Assembly: GCA_002726335.1 (NCBI GenBank)
Contig: PBSR01000152.1
Span: 1 to 19,103, forward strand
Direction of reading: 5' to 3'
Source of the DNA: Gemmatimonadaceae bacterium
GTDB taxonomy: Bacteria; Latescibacterota; UBA2968; UBA8231
Length of the DNA stretch: 19,103 bases
Below, piece by piece: positions 7,754 to 14,953 of the stretch. Made by a program: the position numbers and the translations under genes. The notes beneath the pieces are model-generated. The model did not search any database. It had not been told where the DNA came from and saw only the letters and a program-made list of their open reading frames with translations. Position 1 is the stretch's first letter. Each line of letters begins with the position of its first letter.

Positions 7754-10700
7754 CAACCCACCTTTCGAATGGTGTCGGGCTCAGAGTCGGGAGAGGTGTC
7801 AGCAGGTGCATCACCGAAAGCGCGGCCGGCTGCCACGGTGTCGGCGCCGTCATCGAGGTGATCCTGACCGCCGGTGGCCGAGGGAAACCCGGAGTATCCG
7901 CCGAAGACTCCTTCCAGGGGCCAGGCTTCGCGCACTACGATGCCGCGCCAGCCACCTGTGGCCTGCAGTTGGCCACGGAAGATGATGGCCGGCTGCAGGA
8001 GGGTGTCGTAGTGCTGGTCGTAGAGCTTGGGGTGTACGACACACTGCAGGAAGCCGGTCTCGTCTTCGAGAGTGATGAACATGAATCCTTTGGCCGTGGG
8101 CGGACGCTGGCGCATGATGACGACACCGGCCACCGTAATGAGAGGTCCACTGTTGTCCGTGGCTGAATGATGGCCTGAGGCATCCGTTTTCCCGGCGCGG
8201 GACTCCGGAGCTTCCAACGGCACAAACTTGAAGCAGGCGTCGATGGGCTGGATGTGGAGGTCGGTGAGCTGTCTTCGCGCCAGTGAGATGGGATGGGTGC
8301 GTCCGGCGCCGTGGGTCTTGTAGTCCCAGGACAGGCGTTCGGCGGGTGTGAGGGCCTGCAGCTCGGGCAGGTCTTCGGGCAGGATGAGGGGCATGTCGAA
8401 CAGCGTGGAGACATCTGCCTGGTCGCGACCGGCCTCCAGCCGGTTGGCCGCCACGCCCGCCTGCCACAGAGCATCTCGGGAATTGCCGGCCACGACATCG
8501 AGGGCGCCAGAGCGCGCCAGCGCATCCAGCACCTTACGATCGAGAAAGACACGTGTCGCCAGGTCTTCCACCGAACGGAACGATCCGGACAAGCGCGCCC
8601 AGACGATCTGTTCCGCCACTTCGTCTGCCAGCCCTTTCACCGATGTCAGCGGTTTCCGGATCGCGAGTTTCCCCTCATCGACGCGGGTCAGGTCGTAGCG
8701 CGTACCCGACAGGTTGATGTCGGGCAGCAGCACGGGAACACCGAAGCGGCGCGCTTCCTCCTCCAGGGTCATCAGGTTGTAGAAGCCGGGCCGGTGCTGC
8801 ATGAAGGCGGCCATATGGGCCGCCGGGTGGTAGCGTTTCATCCACGCCGAGTGGTAGACGGTCTGCGCGAAGGCGGCAGCGTGCGACCGGCAGAAACCGT
8901 AGCCGACGAAGTGGGAGACCTTCTCAAAGACGGATTCAGCGATGGGCCGCGGTACGCCGAGCCCTACCGCACCGTCGACGAACAGCACGCCCATCTGGCG
9001 CATACGTACCGGGTCGTGGCTCTTCGACATGAGAGAGCGGAAGTCGTCGGCATCGGCCAGGGACATGCCGGCGAAGCGGTGGGCTACGTCGAGAATCTGC
9101 TCCTGGAAGAGGATGACACCGTAGGTATCGCTCAGAATCGGCTCGAGGCTGGGGTGTTCGTAGACGACGGGGTCCCAGCCGCGACGTCGGTGGATGAAGG
9201 GGTGGACCATGCCGCTCTGCAGTGGGCCGGGACGGAACAGGGCCACTTCGGCAACCAGGTGGTCGAAGATCTCCGGCTGGTTCTTGGCGATCAGGTGCAT
9301 CTGTCCCTGGGACTCGATCTGGAACATACCCACCGTCCTGCCGGTACAGATCAGTTCGAAGACCACCTTGTCATCCAGAGGCATGCCATCGAAATCGATG
9401 TCGACATCTTCGTGCCGTTTCGCCAGGCCCGCACCTTCGCTGAGGCAGGCCATCATGCGCAGGCCGAGGACGTCGAGTTTCACCAGGCCCATGGCTTCGA
9501 CGTCCTCCTTGTCGAACTGCACGACTTTGACGCCATTGGCCGAGACCTGCACCGGCGTGAAGTGGGATAGGGGTTTGCGCGACAGGATCATGCCGCCGGA
9601 ATGCAGCCCCAGATGCCGGGGGCACAGGTGCAGATCGGCGACTCGGTCGAAGAGCAGTTCGGTCAGGGGAGAATCGCCGAGGACTTTCGTGATGGGCGGG
9701 CGGTGCTCCTCCACGTCGCGGGCCTGACCGGAAGGCACGGACTGGGACAGTTCATCCACCTTCGTCATGGGCCAGCCCAGAGCCTTGGCGACATCGCGTA
9801 AGGCCAGGCGCAGCTTGTACGTGATGAGCGTTGCCGTCATCGCCGTCTGTTCTATGCCGAAGCGTTGCTCCATCCAGTCGATGACCTCGTCACGTCGATC
9901 GGAATCGAAATCGACGTCGATGTCGGGTGTACCCTTGCGGCCGCCGTGCAGGAAGCGCTCGAACAGCAGGTTGTGGCGGATGGGATCGACGGCGGTGATA
10001 CCGAGCAGGTAGGCGACGATGCTGTTGGCGGCCGAGCCGCGTCCCGCACAGCGGATGCCACGGGATTTGGCTTCGGCTACCACCTCGCGCACAACGAGGA
10101 AGAATTCGGACAATTCGAGAGTGCTGATGGTCAGCAGCTCTTTGGTGAGCTGAGCCCGGGCTGCCGCCTGTCCTGCGGGCGGGTAGAGCCGGTCCAGGCC
10201 GACGTCGCACAGATCGACCAGCAGTCCGTTGGCGGTGATACCCTCGGGGATCAGCGCCGAGGGGGGCGTGATGTATTCGGGCACGAGGTCGACGCGGCAA
10301 CGTTCGGCAACCTCGAGAGTACGGGGGAAGGCGTCGGGGCAGAACGGCAGCAGGCGTCGCAGCTGGGCTTCGGTCTTGAGGTAGGCCTCGGCGTTGCGTG
10401 GCCGTTCTTCGTGAGGTTCGGCCACAGGATGGTTGAGGCGCATACAGGTCAGCAGATCGTAGCGCCGCCATCTGTCAGGTGTGGCGTAGCGCACGTCGTT
10501 GGTGACGACGGGGAGCACATCTTCCGCATCCGCCAGATCGTACAGGCGTGTGGCGATACGGCCGTCTTCGGGCAGCAGTCCATGGGTGATCTCCACGTAC
10601 AGAGCATCACCGAAGCAGTCATGTAACGTACCGAGCCAGGTGCGGGCGTCGTCGTAACGCCGCCGTGCCAGGGTTTGCCACAACCGGCCCTCCCGTCCGC

Positions 10701-11127
10701 CGGTCAGACAAAGCAGGCGCGCCGAGAGTGTGGCCAGATCGTCAACGGTGATGGACGGCATGAGGCGACGGTCCGTGGGCAGCGGGTCGGAAGTGCCCTC
10801 GGGCAGTTCACCATCATCGAGCACGGTGATCCCCGCCGCTGACAGATGGGCTCGTGTCAGCAGTTGACACAGGTCACGATAGCCGCCGGCATCGCGCGCC
10901 AGCAGCACGAGGGGGGCCTCGTCGACGAGGATCTCGGCGCCGAGGACGGCATGCAGACCGGCATCGCGGCAGGCTTTCTGCAGGCGCACCGTGCCGTACA
11001 CACCATGACGATCCGTCAGTGCCAGCGCCGGCTGGTCCAGCTGAGCGGCACGTCGCACCAGATCCACGGGGCTGGAGGCGCCGGCACGAAAACTGAACCA
11101 GCTGCGTGTGTGCAGGTGGACGAACAT
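7753..11127 (-). CDS. dnaE2: Error-prone DNA polymerase III alpha subunit DnaE2 (ImuC)
   Basis: 1124 residues, close to the usual DnaE2 length. The N-terminal PHP domain is degenerate: the expected HxHS metal motif reads HTRS (residues 6-9), as in other DnaE2 proteins thought to lack proofreading. The polymerase core keeps GRGSAANS and PDIDVDF (about 401-407), which holds two catalytic aspartates, and the FDKEDVEAMGLVKLD block expected to hold the third. Helix-hairpin-helix and OB-fold regions follow; the OB fold is near the end (GFMFITLEDETG). The enzyme carries out mutagenic translesion synthesis with ImuB. The start at MFVHLH matches family alignments but has no clear ribosome binding site. 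ATGs at 11178 and 11184 lie just after or within AAGGGGG and are possible alternatives that would overlap the DUF6504 gene. The stop overlaps the radical SAM start. Confidence 0.93.
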   Translation of the reverse strand: MFVHLHTRSWFSFRAGASSPVDLVRRAAQLDQPALALTDRHGVYGTVRLQKACRDAGLHAVLGAEILVDEAPLVLLARDAGGYRDLCQLLTRAHLSAAGITVLDDGELPEGTSDPLPTDRRLMPSITVDDLATLSARLLCLTGGREGRLWQTLARRRYDDARTWLGTLHDCFGDALYVEITHGLLPEDGRIATRLYDLADAEDVLPVVTNDVRYATPDRWRRYDLLTCMRLNHPVAEPHEERPRNAEAYLKTEAQLRRLLPFCPDAFPRTLEVAERCRVDLVPEYITPPSALIPEGITANGLLVDLCDVGLDRLYPPAGQAAARAQLTKELLTISTLELSEFFLVVREVVAEAKSRGIRCAGRGSAANSIVAYLLGITAVDPIRHNLLFERFLHGGRKGTPDIDVDFDSDRRDEVIDWMEQRFGIEQTAMTATLITYKLRLALRDVAKALGWPMTKVDELSQSVPSGQARDVEEHRPPITKVLGDSPLTELLFDRVADLHLCPRHLGLHSGGMILSRKPLSHFTPVQVSANGVKVVQFDKEDVEAMGLVKLDVLGLRMMACLSEGAGLAKRHEDVDIDFDGMPLDDKVVFELICTGRTVGMFQIESQGQMHLIAKNQPEIFDHLVAEVALFRPGPLQSGMVHPFIHRRRGWDPVVYEHPSLEPILSDTYGVILFQEQILDVAHRFAGMSLADADDFRSLMSKSHDPVRMRQMGVLFVDGAVGLGVPRPIAESVFEKVSHFVGYGFCRSHAAAFAQTVYHSAWMKRYHPAAHMAAFMQHRPGFYNLMTLEEEARRFGVPVLLPDINLSGTRYDLTRVDEGKLAIRKPLTSVKGLADEVAEQIVWARLSGSFRSVEDLATRVFLDRKVLDALARSGALDVVAGNSRDALWQAGVAANRLEAGRDQADVSTLFDMPLILPEDLPELQALTPAERLSWDYKTHGAGRTHPISLARRQLTDLHIQPIDACFKFVPLEAPESRAGKTDASGHHSATDNSGPLITVAGVVIMRQRPPTAKGFMFITLEDETGFLQCVVHPKLYDQHYDTLLQPAIIFRGQLQATGGWRGIVVREAWPLEGVFGGYSGFPSATGGQDHLDDGADTVAAGRAFGDAPADTSPDSEPDTIRKVG

Positions 11128-11146
11128 GAGGAGAAAGCCCGCCGGA

Positions 11147-11413
11147 TCAGTGGAGGATGCGCGCCAGGATCCAGGCATCGCCATCCCCCTTCAGGTAGAT
11201 CTCAACAGCGCAGCTGTCCATCGATTCGGGCGCCGCCTCGACGAGCAGGTAATCCCGTTTCTCTTCCCCGGCTTCTCCCGTCCACCAGCGTGACTGCAAC
11301 ACCCAGCGGTCCAGGATTTTCAAAACGCGCCAGACGGACTGCCGCCAGCGCCAGGAACGGGGCAGGCCATCGTCACCCACGGTGACATCGATTGGTTCGT
11401 GATAGGATTTCAT
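11147..11413 (-). CDS. DUF6504 family small protein of the mutasome operon
   Basis: 88 residues, soluble and rich in tryptophan. Recognisable family features are an early 'PIDV' strand, WRWRQSVWRV (21-30), ILDRWV (33-38), WW (43-44), YLLVEA (55-60) and a terminal WILARIL. Genes of this family (DUF6504) are regularly found with imuB and dnaE2, especially in Actinobacteria; its biochemical role is not known to me. The ATG overlaps the imuB stop codon as ATGA (11410-11413). The stop lies 19 bases before the chosen dnaE2 start, or downstream of that start if an earlier ATG is used. Its position between the two polymerase genes suggests an accessory role in mutasome assembly or regulation (inference). 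Confidence 0.8.
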   Translation of the reverse strand: MKSYHEPIDVTVGDDGLPRSWRWRQSVWRVLKILDRWVLQSRWWTGEAGEEKRDYLLVEAAPESMDSCAVEIYLKGDGDAWILARILH

Positions 11414-12699
11414 GCGACAGGTTCGAAGCGGTATTCCTCCTCGGGGAAGAAGGGGTCAGCGTGGGCGCGCACGGGGCGCGTGAGTTTTCCGGGGAAGCGG
11501 GATTCCATGGCGCGCACCAGACCAGGCAACAGATCGGTGCGCTCGGCAAAGAGCCGCGCCTGCCGGCCGGGGAGCTCGGTGAGGCCGCTGAAGGTGATGC
11601 TCAGCCGTTTTACGCTGCGGCCGCTGGGCACCTGTCGACTTTTGGTGGGATCACCTGTCAGGGCCAGATGCAACAGCGTGTCGGCGGCGGTGCGCAGGAC
11701 ATCGAAGCGGGCTGTCGGTTCCTTGAGGATGCGGTTGGCGCGGCGTCGGGTAGCACTGCGGCCGTGCAGCACGATCTCGAGATGACGGGCGCTGCGACCG
11801 TCGAGACGGGTGATCAGCTGCGCCAGCAGATGGTGAAGCACGGGTTGCAGTTCACCGGGCTCGAAGACGGGCCAGTCGAAATCGTGGGAGGTGTCCAGAA
11901 TACACGGGTCGAAAGGGGCGACAGGAGCTTCGGTGACGGCCGGATGGAGCAGCTCGTAGAGACGGACACCCTCAGTGCCGAACTGGGCCTGCAACTGCCG
12001 GCGGGTGACGTGGATGGCGTGATGTATGGCGCGCATGCCGAACAGTTGCAGTCGTTCGACGAGGTCGGGATCGAAACGCAGGGTTTCGAGCAGGGTCACG
12101 GGGGCCTGGCGCAGGAAGGGGGCGATCATGTGCCCGGGAACCGTGGTAATCGATCCGTGCGTGCCGGATTTCGATCCAGCGGCAGCGTAGGTAGCGGCCA
12201 GCATGGACCAGGACCGTGCCGAGGAGACACCGACGCAGGCTCCCAGATCGGTGGCCGAATTTTGCAGTCGGCCGTGATCGGGACCCTGAAGCATGGCCCA
12301 GGCGCCGTTGTCCCACAGGCCGGTGGCTGGAGACTCGTAGAGAAAACCGGAGCCGGATCGTTTCCGTCGCCCCGGGTTCAGGCAGGCGGCGAGCGGATCG
12401 GGGACGGGCTGGACCTGGGGTGTCAGGTCATACAGTCGAAACAGAACATGATCCCACAGCGCCCGTTCCACTGACGGGTCACGCAGCAGGAACTGCGCCC
12501 CAGGCGCCATGCGGCGGGCGCGGTCCACCGGATCACCCACGGCCAGGGTACCGCGCAGAGCCGGCGTGGTAGCCAGAACCCGCCCATGGGCGCAGGCAAC
12601 GATGGCAGGGGCCACCTCACCGGGGGCGGTGGCATCACTCCAGCGCTGGGCCAGGGCCCAGGCGGCGAAATGGGGGATGTGGAAGCAGGCGAGATCCAT
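11410..12699 (-). CDS. imuB: ImuB-like inactive Y-family polymerase homologue
   Basis: 429 residues from the ATG at 12699; a TTG two codons upstream is possible. The N-terminus MDLACFHIPHFAAWAL aligns with the first Y-family motif but lacks the metal-binding aspartates, as in ImuB proteins, which act as a scaffold rather than a polymerase. A VLATTPAL segment (42-49) and a helix-hairpin-helix block (LVERLQLFGMRAIHH, about 213-227, then QFGTEGVRLYELL) fit the family. QARLF (380-384) in the C-terminal region matches the beta-clamp-binding pentamer. In known systems ImuB links DnaE2 to the sliding clamp. It is the first gene of the minus-strand train and lies directly behind a sigma70-type promoter with a LexA-like site. 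No imuA is adjacent; the next gene upstream is a divergent ankyrin gene. Sequence is more diverged than dnaE2, hence slightly lower confidence. Confidence 0.85.
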   Translation of the reverse strand: MDLACFHIPHFAAWALAQRWSDATAPGEVAPAIVACAHGRVLATTPALRGTLAVGDPVDRARRMAPGAQFLLRDPSVERALWDHVLFRLYDLTPQVQPVPDPLAACLNPGRRKRSGSGFLYESPATGLWDNGAWAMLQGPDHGRLQNSATDLGACVGVSSARSWSMLAATYAAAGSKSGTHGSITTVPGHMIAPFLRQAPVTLLETLRFDPDLVERLQLFGMRAIHHAIHVTRRQLQAQFGTEGVRLYELLHPAVTEAPVAPFDPCILDTSHDFDWPVFEPGELQPVLHHLLAQLITRLDGRSARHLEIVLHGRSATRRRANRILKEPTARFDVLRTAADTLLHLALTGDPTKSRQVPSGRSVKRLSITFSGLTELPGRQARLFAERTDLLPGLVRAMESRFPGKLTRPVRAHADPFFPEEEYRFEPVA

Positions 12700-12700
12700 G

Positions 12701-12730
12701 CACAAACGCGGGAATAGGTGAACGTTTGTG
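12701..12730. repeat. Perfect 8-bp inverted repeat at the imuB promoter and leader
   Basis: CACAAACG (12701-12708) and CGTTTGTG (12723-12730) are exact inverted copies with 14 bases between them. One arm sits immediately after the -10 element, over the expected transcription start; the other ends just before the imuB ATG, where a ribosome binding site would be expected but is missing. It may be a repressor operator or, if transcribed, a hairpin occluding the start. Confidence 0.6.
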
Positions 12731-12733
12731 CAG
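12717..12733 (-). promoter_or_regulatory. Candidate LexA-type operator of the imuB-dnaE2 operon
   Basis: The minus strand reads CTGCACAAACGTTCACC. From memory this agrees at 14 of 17 positions with the LexA consensus reported for Myxococcus xanthus (CTRHAMRYBYGTTCAGS). It overlaps the end of the -10 element and the predicted start point, the usual place for a LexA site. Mutasome operons are SOS-controlled in the bacteria where this has been tested. The similarity is suggestive, not proof. Confidence 0.45.
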
Positions 12734-12760
12734 TATATTTGCCGAGTTGAACTTGGTCAA
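12732..12760 (-). promoter_or_regulatory. Sigma70-type promoter for the imuB-dnaE2 train
   Basis: On the minus strand TTGACC (12760-12755) is separated by exactly 17 bases from TATACT (12737-12732). Each hexamer differs from consensus at one position. Transcription would start near 12725, giving a leader of about 26 nucleotides to the imuB ATG at 12699. Confidence 0.7.
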
Positions 12761-12781
12761 GGAATCGGCAAGAAAGACCGG

Positions 12782-12810
12782 TTGCCACGGTACCGGCATC
12801 ATCCTATTGT
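12782..12810 (+). promoter_or_regulatory. Possible promoter for the ankyrin gene
   Basis: TTGCCA (12782-12787), 17 bases, then TATTGT (12805-12810): 5/6 and 4/6 matches to sigma70 hexamers. It would give a leader of about 130 nucleotides before the GTG at 12949. It points away from the imuB promoter, 22 bases apart, so the region is a compact divergent control region. The rest of the leader (12818-12934) shows nothing I can name. Confidence 0.4.
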
Positions 12811-12948
12811 CAGGTTGGTGCTGCGAGGGTGCCGCCAGTCCGCGGAAAGGGCCGTGCCCACCTCGGTTCATACATCCGGTTCCAACACGAACCTTCTTTT
12901 CTGCCCAGCCATGCGGACGACGGGCAATTCTCGAAAGGAAGGTCTCTT

Positions 12949-13989
12949 GTGACCACCTCTCTGCCCCTCCGTCCCAACCTCGAGCAGTATCAGAAGCAGG
13001 CCAAAGAACTGCTTCGCGCCGCCATCGCCGGTGACGCAACCGAGCTCGATCGCATCGAGCAGCAGCGTTCGCGCAAGGACGGTCCTGTGCTGGCTGATGC
13101 CCAGCTCGCCATCGCCCGTGAACACGGCATCGCCAGCTGGACCCGCTTCAAACGGGTGGTCGAGCTGATCGAACCCTTTCGCGAAGCGCTGTATCCCGGC
13201 GACGCTGACGCCGTCCGTACGCTCCTGGACGAAGCACCGGAACTTGCCATCTGTGAGCCCTGGCCCAACGCACCGGGATACAAACCGATCGAAGGTGTGT
13301 CATCAGGGTGTGTCTGGCACCGTCCGCAGCAGATACAGGTGGCGGGTATGCTCGCCGACGCCGGCGCCCCAATTGACATCACCATTGCCGCACGCGCAGG
13401 TCTGGTGGACCGCGTGCGCCAGATGCTCGACAACGATCCTTCCCTGATCAGCGACTGCGACAAGGCGGGACGAACCGCCATGTACCGCGCCGGTTGTGTA
13501 TACGGGACCTTTCCCGAGGGAGAGGCGATCGTCGATCTGCTGCTGGAGCGGGGAGCGGAGTTAGATTTCTTCGTCGCCTGCATTTTCGCCATGCTGGAGG
13601 AAGTGGAAGGTGTGCTGAACGAGGATGCCTCGTGGGCCACACGCGTCGATGCCGACGGCATGACCTGTCTGCACCGGGCCGTGAGACCACGACGACATGA
13701 CGGGCCGAAGAAGCCGACGGCCGTCACCAGGCGGCTGCTGGAGGCGGGAGCAGATGTCCATGCACGGAACCCGCAAGAGGAGCAGATGCAGCCGATCCAC
13801 CACTGCGGCGAGTGGTCGGCCTGTACCGAACAGGTCGACCTGCTGCTCGAACACGGGGCGGACATCAACGCCCTGGCGGAGAATGGCTGGACGCCACTGG
13901 ATTATGCTATGGACCGGGGCCGCAAGGAGATGATGAACAGTCTGGAGGCCCGCGGTGGGTCTGTGTCAGGGAAGCGGGACGACTCGTAG
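12949..13989 (+). CDS. Ankyrin-repeat protein
   Basis: 346 residues starting at a GTG preceded by AAGGAAGG (12935-12942), 6 bases away. The frame is open further upstream to 12829, but that extension has no ribosome binding site and does not resemble the family. The N-terminal part (LPLRPNLEQYQKQAKELL, then LADAQLAIAREHGIASWTRFK) is typical of ankyrin proteins common in planctomycetes, acidobacteria and relatives. Degenerate ankyrin repeats follow. The clearest are in the C-terminal third: MTCLHRAV, RRLLEAGADVHARN, then VDLLLEHGADINALAENGWTPLDYAM. Ankyrin repeats form protein-binding surfaces; no enzymatic domain, signal peptide or membrane segment is seen, so it is probably cytosolic. It diverges from the imuB promoter, which alone does not show a functional link. 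Partner unknown. Confidence 0.85.
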   Translation: MTTSLPLRPNLEQYQKQAKELLRAAIAGDATELDRIEQQRSRKDGPVLADAQLAIAREHGIASWTRFKRVVELIEPFREALYPGDADAVRTLLDEAPELAICEPWPNAPGYKPIEGVSSGCVWHRPQQIQVAGMLADAGAPIDITIAARAGLVDRVRQMLDNDPSLISDCDKAGRTAMYRAGCVYGTFPEGEAIVDLLLERGAELDFFVACIFAMLEEVEGVLNEDASWATRVDADGMTCLHRAVRPRRHDGPKKPTAVTRRLLEAGADVHARNPQEEQMQPIHHCGEWSACTEQVDLLLEHGADINALAENGWTPLDYAMDRGRKEMMNSLEARGGSVSGKRDDS

Positions 13990-14033
13990 CGAGTATCGAG
14001 ACGGGTGTCCCGAGGACGGCCACCCGGTTATTG

Positions 14034-14396
14034 CTACGGTATTTCGAGGGGAGTCAGGGCCTCGATCTCAGCGGCTTTGTCGCTGCGCATGGCGTGCCAC
14101 AGATCCCAGTCACTCTGCAGGCCCAGCCAGAAATCGGCAGGCATACCGAGGAGGCGCGCCAGTCGCAGTGCGGTGTCAGGCGTCACTGACCGTCTCCCCT
14201 TGATGATCTCGTTGAGGCGAGGGAAGGACACACCGAGGTGCGCGGCGAAAGCCGTCTGTGTCAGGCCCAGCGGGTCGAGGAACTCGGCTCGCAGCATTTG
14301 GCCCGGATGGGTGGGCGGGCGATCGGTTGGCAGCCGGCGCGAGATGAGCCGGGCGGAACGCTCAGTGGTAGTCGGTGATTTCGACTTCGTAGGCAT
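14034..14396 (-). CDS. higA: HigA-family antitoxin-like XRE regulator (orphan)
   Basis: 120 residues. The core RPPTHPGQMLRAEFLDPLGL (26-45) followed by an XRE helix-turn-helix (about 46-70, TQTAFAAHLG then NEIIKGRRS) is the HigA/VapI signature. The remainder (TPDTALRLARLLGMPADFWLGLQ) is also typical. HigA proteins bind operator DNA, repress their own promoter and neutralise the HigB ribonuclease. The ATG at 14396 is supported by GGGAGG, 6 bases upstream. No intact toxin gene lies next to it: upstream is only a fragment of higB, in which the higA start is embedded. It may now act as a plain regulator, protect against related toxins elsewhere, or be drifting. It is convergent with the ankyrin gene, 44 bases away. 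Confidence 0.88.
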   Translation of the reverse strand: MPTKSKSPTTTERSARLISRRLPTDRPPTHPGQMLRAEFLDPLGLTQTAFAAHLGVSFPRLNEIIKGRRSVTPDTALRLARLLGMPADFWLGLQSDWDLWHAMRSDKAAEIEALTPLEIP

Positions 14397-14427
14397 GGCC
14401 GTCCTCCCAACGGAAACAGATACGATA
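14362..14427 (-). pseudogene. higB: 3' remnant of higB toxin gene
   Basis: The minus-strand frame ending at the TGA at 14364-14362 encodes YRICFRWEDGHAYEVEITDYH, whose parts YRICFRW, DGHAYEVEI and TDYH are the characteristic C-terminus of HigB ribonucleases. Immediately upstream in frame is a TAG stop (14430-14428), and no start codon or further HigB sequence follows; about 70 N-terminal residues are absent. The remnant overlaps the higA start by 35 bases and carries the higA ribosome binding site, which probably explains its preservation. Confidence 0.75.
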
Positions 14428-14454
14428 CTACTGATGGCTCGGAATTCGTGTCAA
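14425..14454 (-). promoter_or_regulatory. Putative higA promoter at the higB breakpoint
   Basis: On the minus strand a perfect TTGACA (14454-14449) is followed after 18 bases by TAGTAT (14430-14425; 4/6 of consensus). Transcription would begin near 14418, about 22 bases before the higA ATG at 14396. The -10 hexamer covers the TAG stop plus the first remaining higB codon, so the promoter appears to sit on the junction where the toxin gene was lost. Confidence 0.45.
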
Positions 14455-14545
14455 TCTGAAACTACCGGACGGCCGGGCGTGCAATCAAAACCACCCTTCC
14501 TTCGTTACAGGGATGACACCATCACCTCAAACGAAGGATCATCCC

Positions 14546-14953
14546 ATGCGTATCATCATAGTGCTGGGTCTGGCCGCCCTGCTGCAGACCACCGGCGTCC
14601 AGGCTGCCGACGACCCCAATATCCCCAAGGAGCGCAAGGCCGTCGTGCAACAGGCCATGACGGCCTTTATTGACGCCAACCAGGTGGACGACCATTTCGT
14701 TATCTACGACGCCGTGGAGGGCAAGCTGTTGCGTCTGCGTCTTGCCGAACTGCATGCCGGTGTGGTGAAGAAGGGCGAGTTCTATGTCAGCTGCGCCGAC
14801 TTCACCGATGGCGCGGACAATCCCGTGGATGTCGATTTTCTCGTTGGAGGCAAGGGCGAAAACCTCAAGGTCCTGGAGGGTGTAGTGCACAAGGTGGCCG
14901 GCAAGAAACGTCCCTATCACGTCGAAGAGATGCCCACCGGATCGGACGATTGA
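14546..14953 (+). CDS. Small exported protein preceding an ECF sigma factor
   Basis: 135 residues from the ATG at 14546, preceded by AAGGA (14534-14538) 7 bases away. The upstream extension to 14513 would place charged residues before the signal peptide and is not favoured. Residues 1-20 form a signal peptide with a hydrophobic core (IIIVLGLAALL) and a VQA cleavage site before ADDPN. The mature protein is about 115 residues, charged, with a single cysteine (83), and ends in a strongly polar tail. I do not recognise the family; the beta-prone stretches suggest a small periplasmic domain. The stop overlaps the TTG start of the sigma factor gene by four bases, so it is the first gene of the operon. 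It may be a sensor or an output of the sigma/anti-sigma system (inference). No clear promoter was identified in 14455-14545. Confidence 0.8.
   Translation: MRIIIVLGLAALLQTTGVQAADDPNIPKERKAVVQQAMTAFIDANQVDDHFVIYDAVEGKLLRLRLAELHAGVVKKGEFYVSCADFTDGADNPVDVDFLVGGKGENLKVLEGVVHKVAGKKRPYHVEEMPTGSDD

Noticed and set aside
8293..9570. Plus-strand open frame of 425 codons inside dnaE2
   Set aside because: Antisense to the polymerase core with its catalytic PDIDVDF region nearby; no domain in the shadow product.
11392..12474. Plus-strand open frame of 360 codons opposite imuB
   Set aside because: Gly/Gln-rich shadow product without motifs; the minus strand carries imuB features.
12990..13868. Minus-strand open frame of 292 codons opposite the ankyrin gene
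   Set aside because: Ser/Arg-rich shadow product; ankyrin motifs are on the plus strand.
13982..14026. Possible terminators between the ankyrin and higA genes (ACTCG-tag-CGAGT at 13982-13994; CGGGTG...CACCCG at 14002-14026)
   Set aside because: Stems of only 5-6 bp, one spanning the stop codon, and no run of T follows either; too weak to call.
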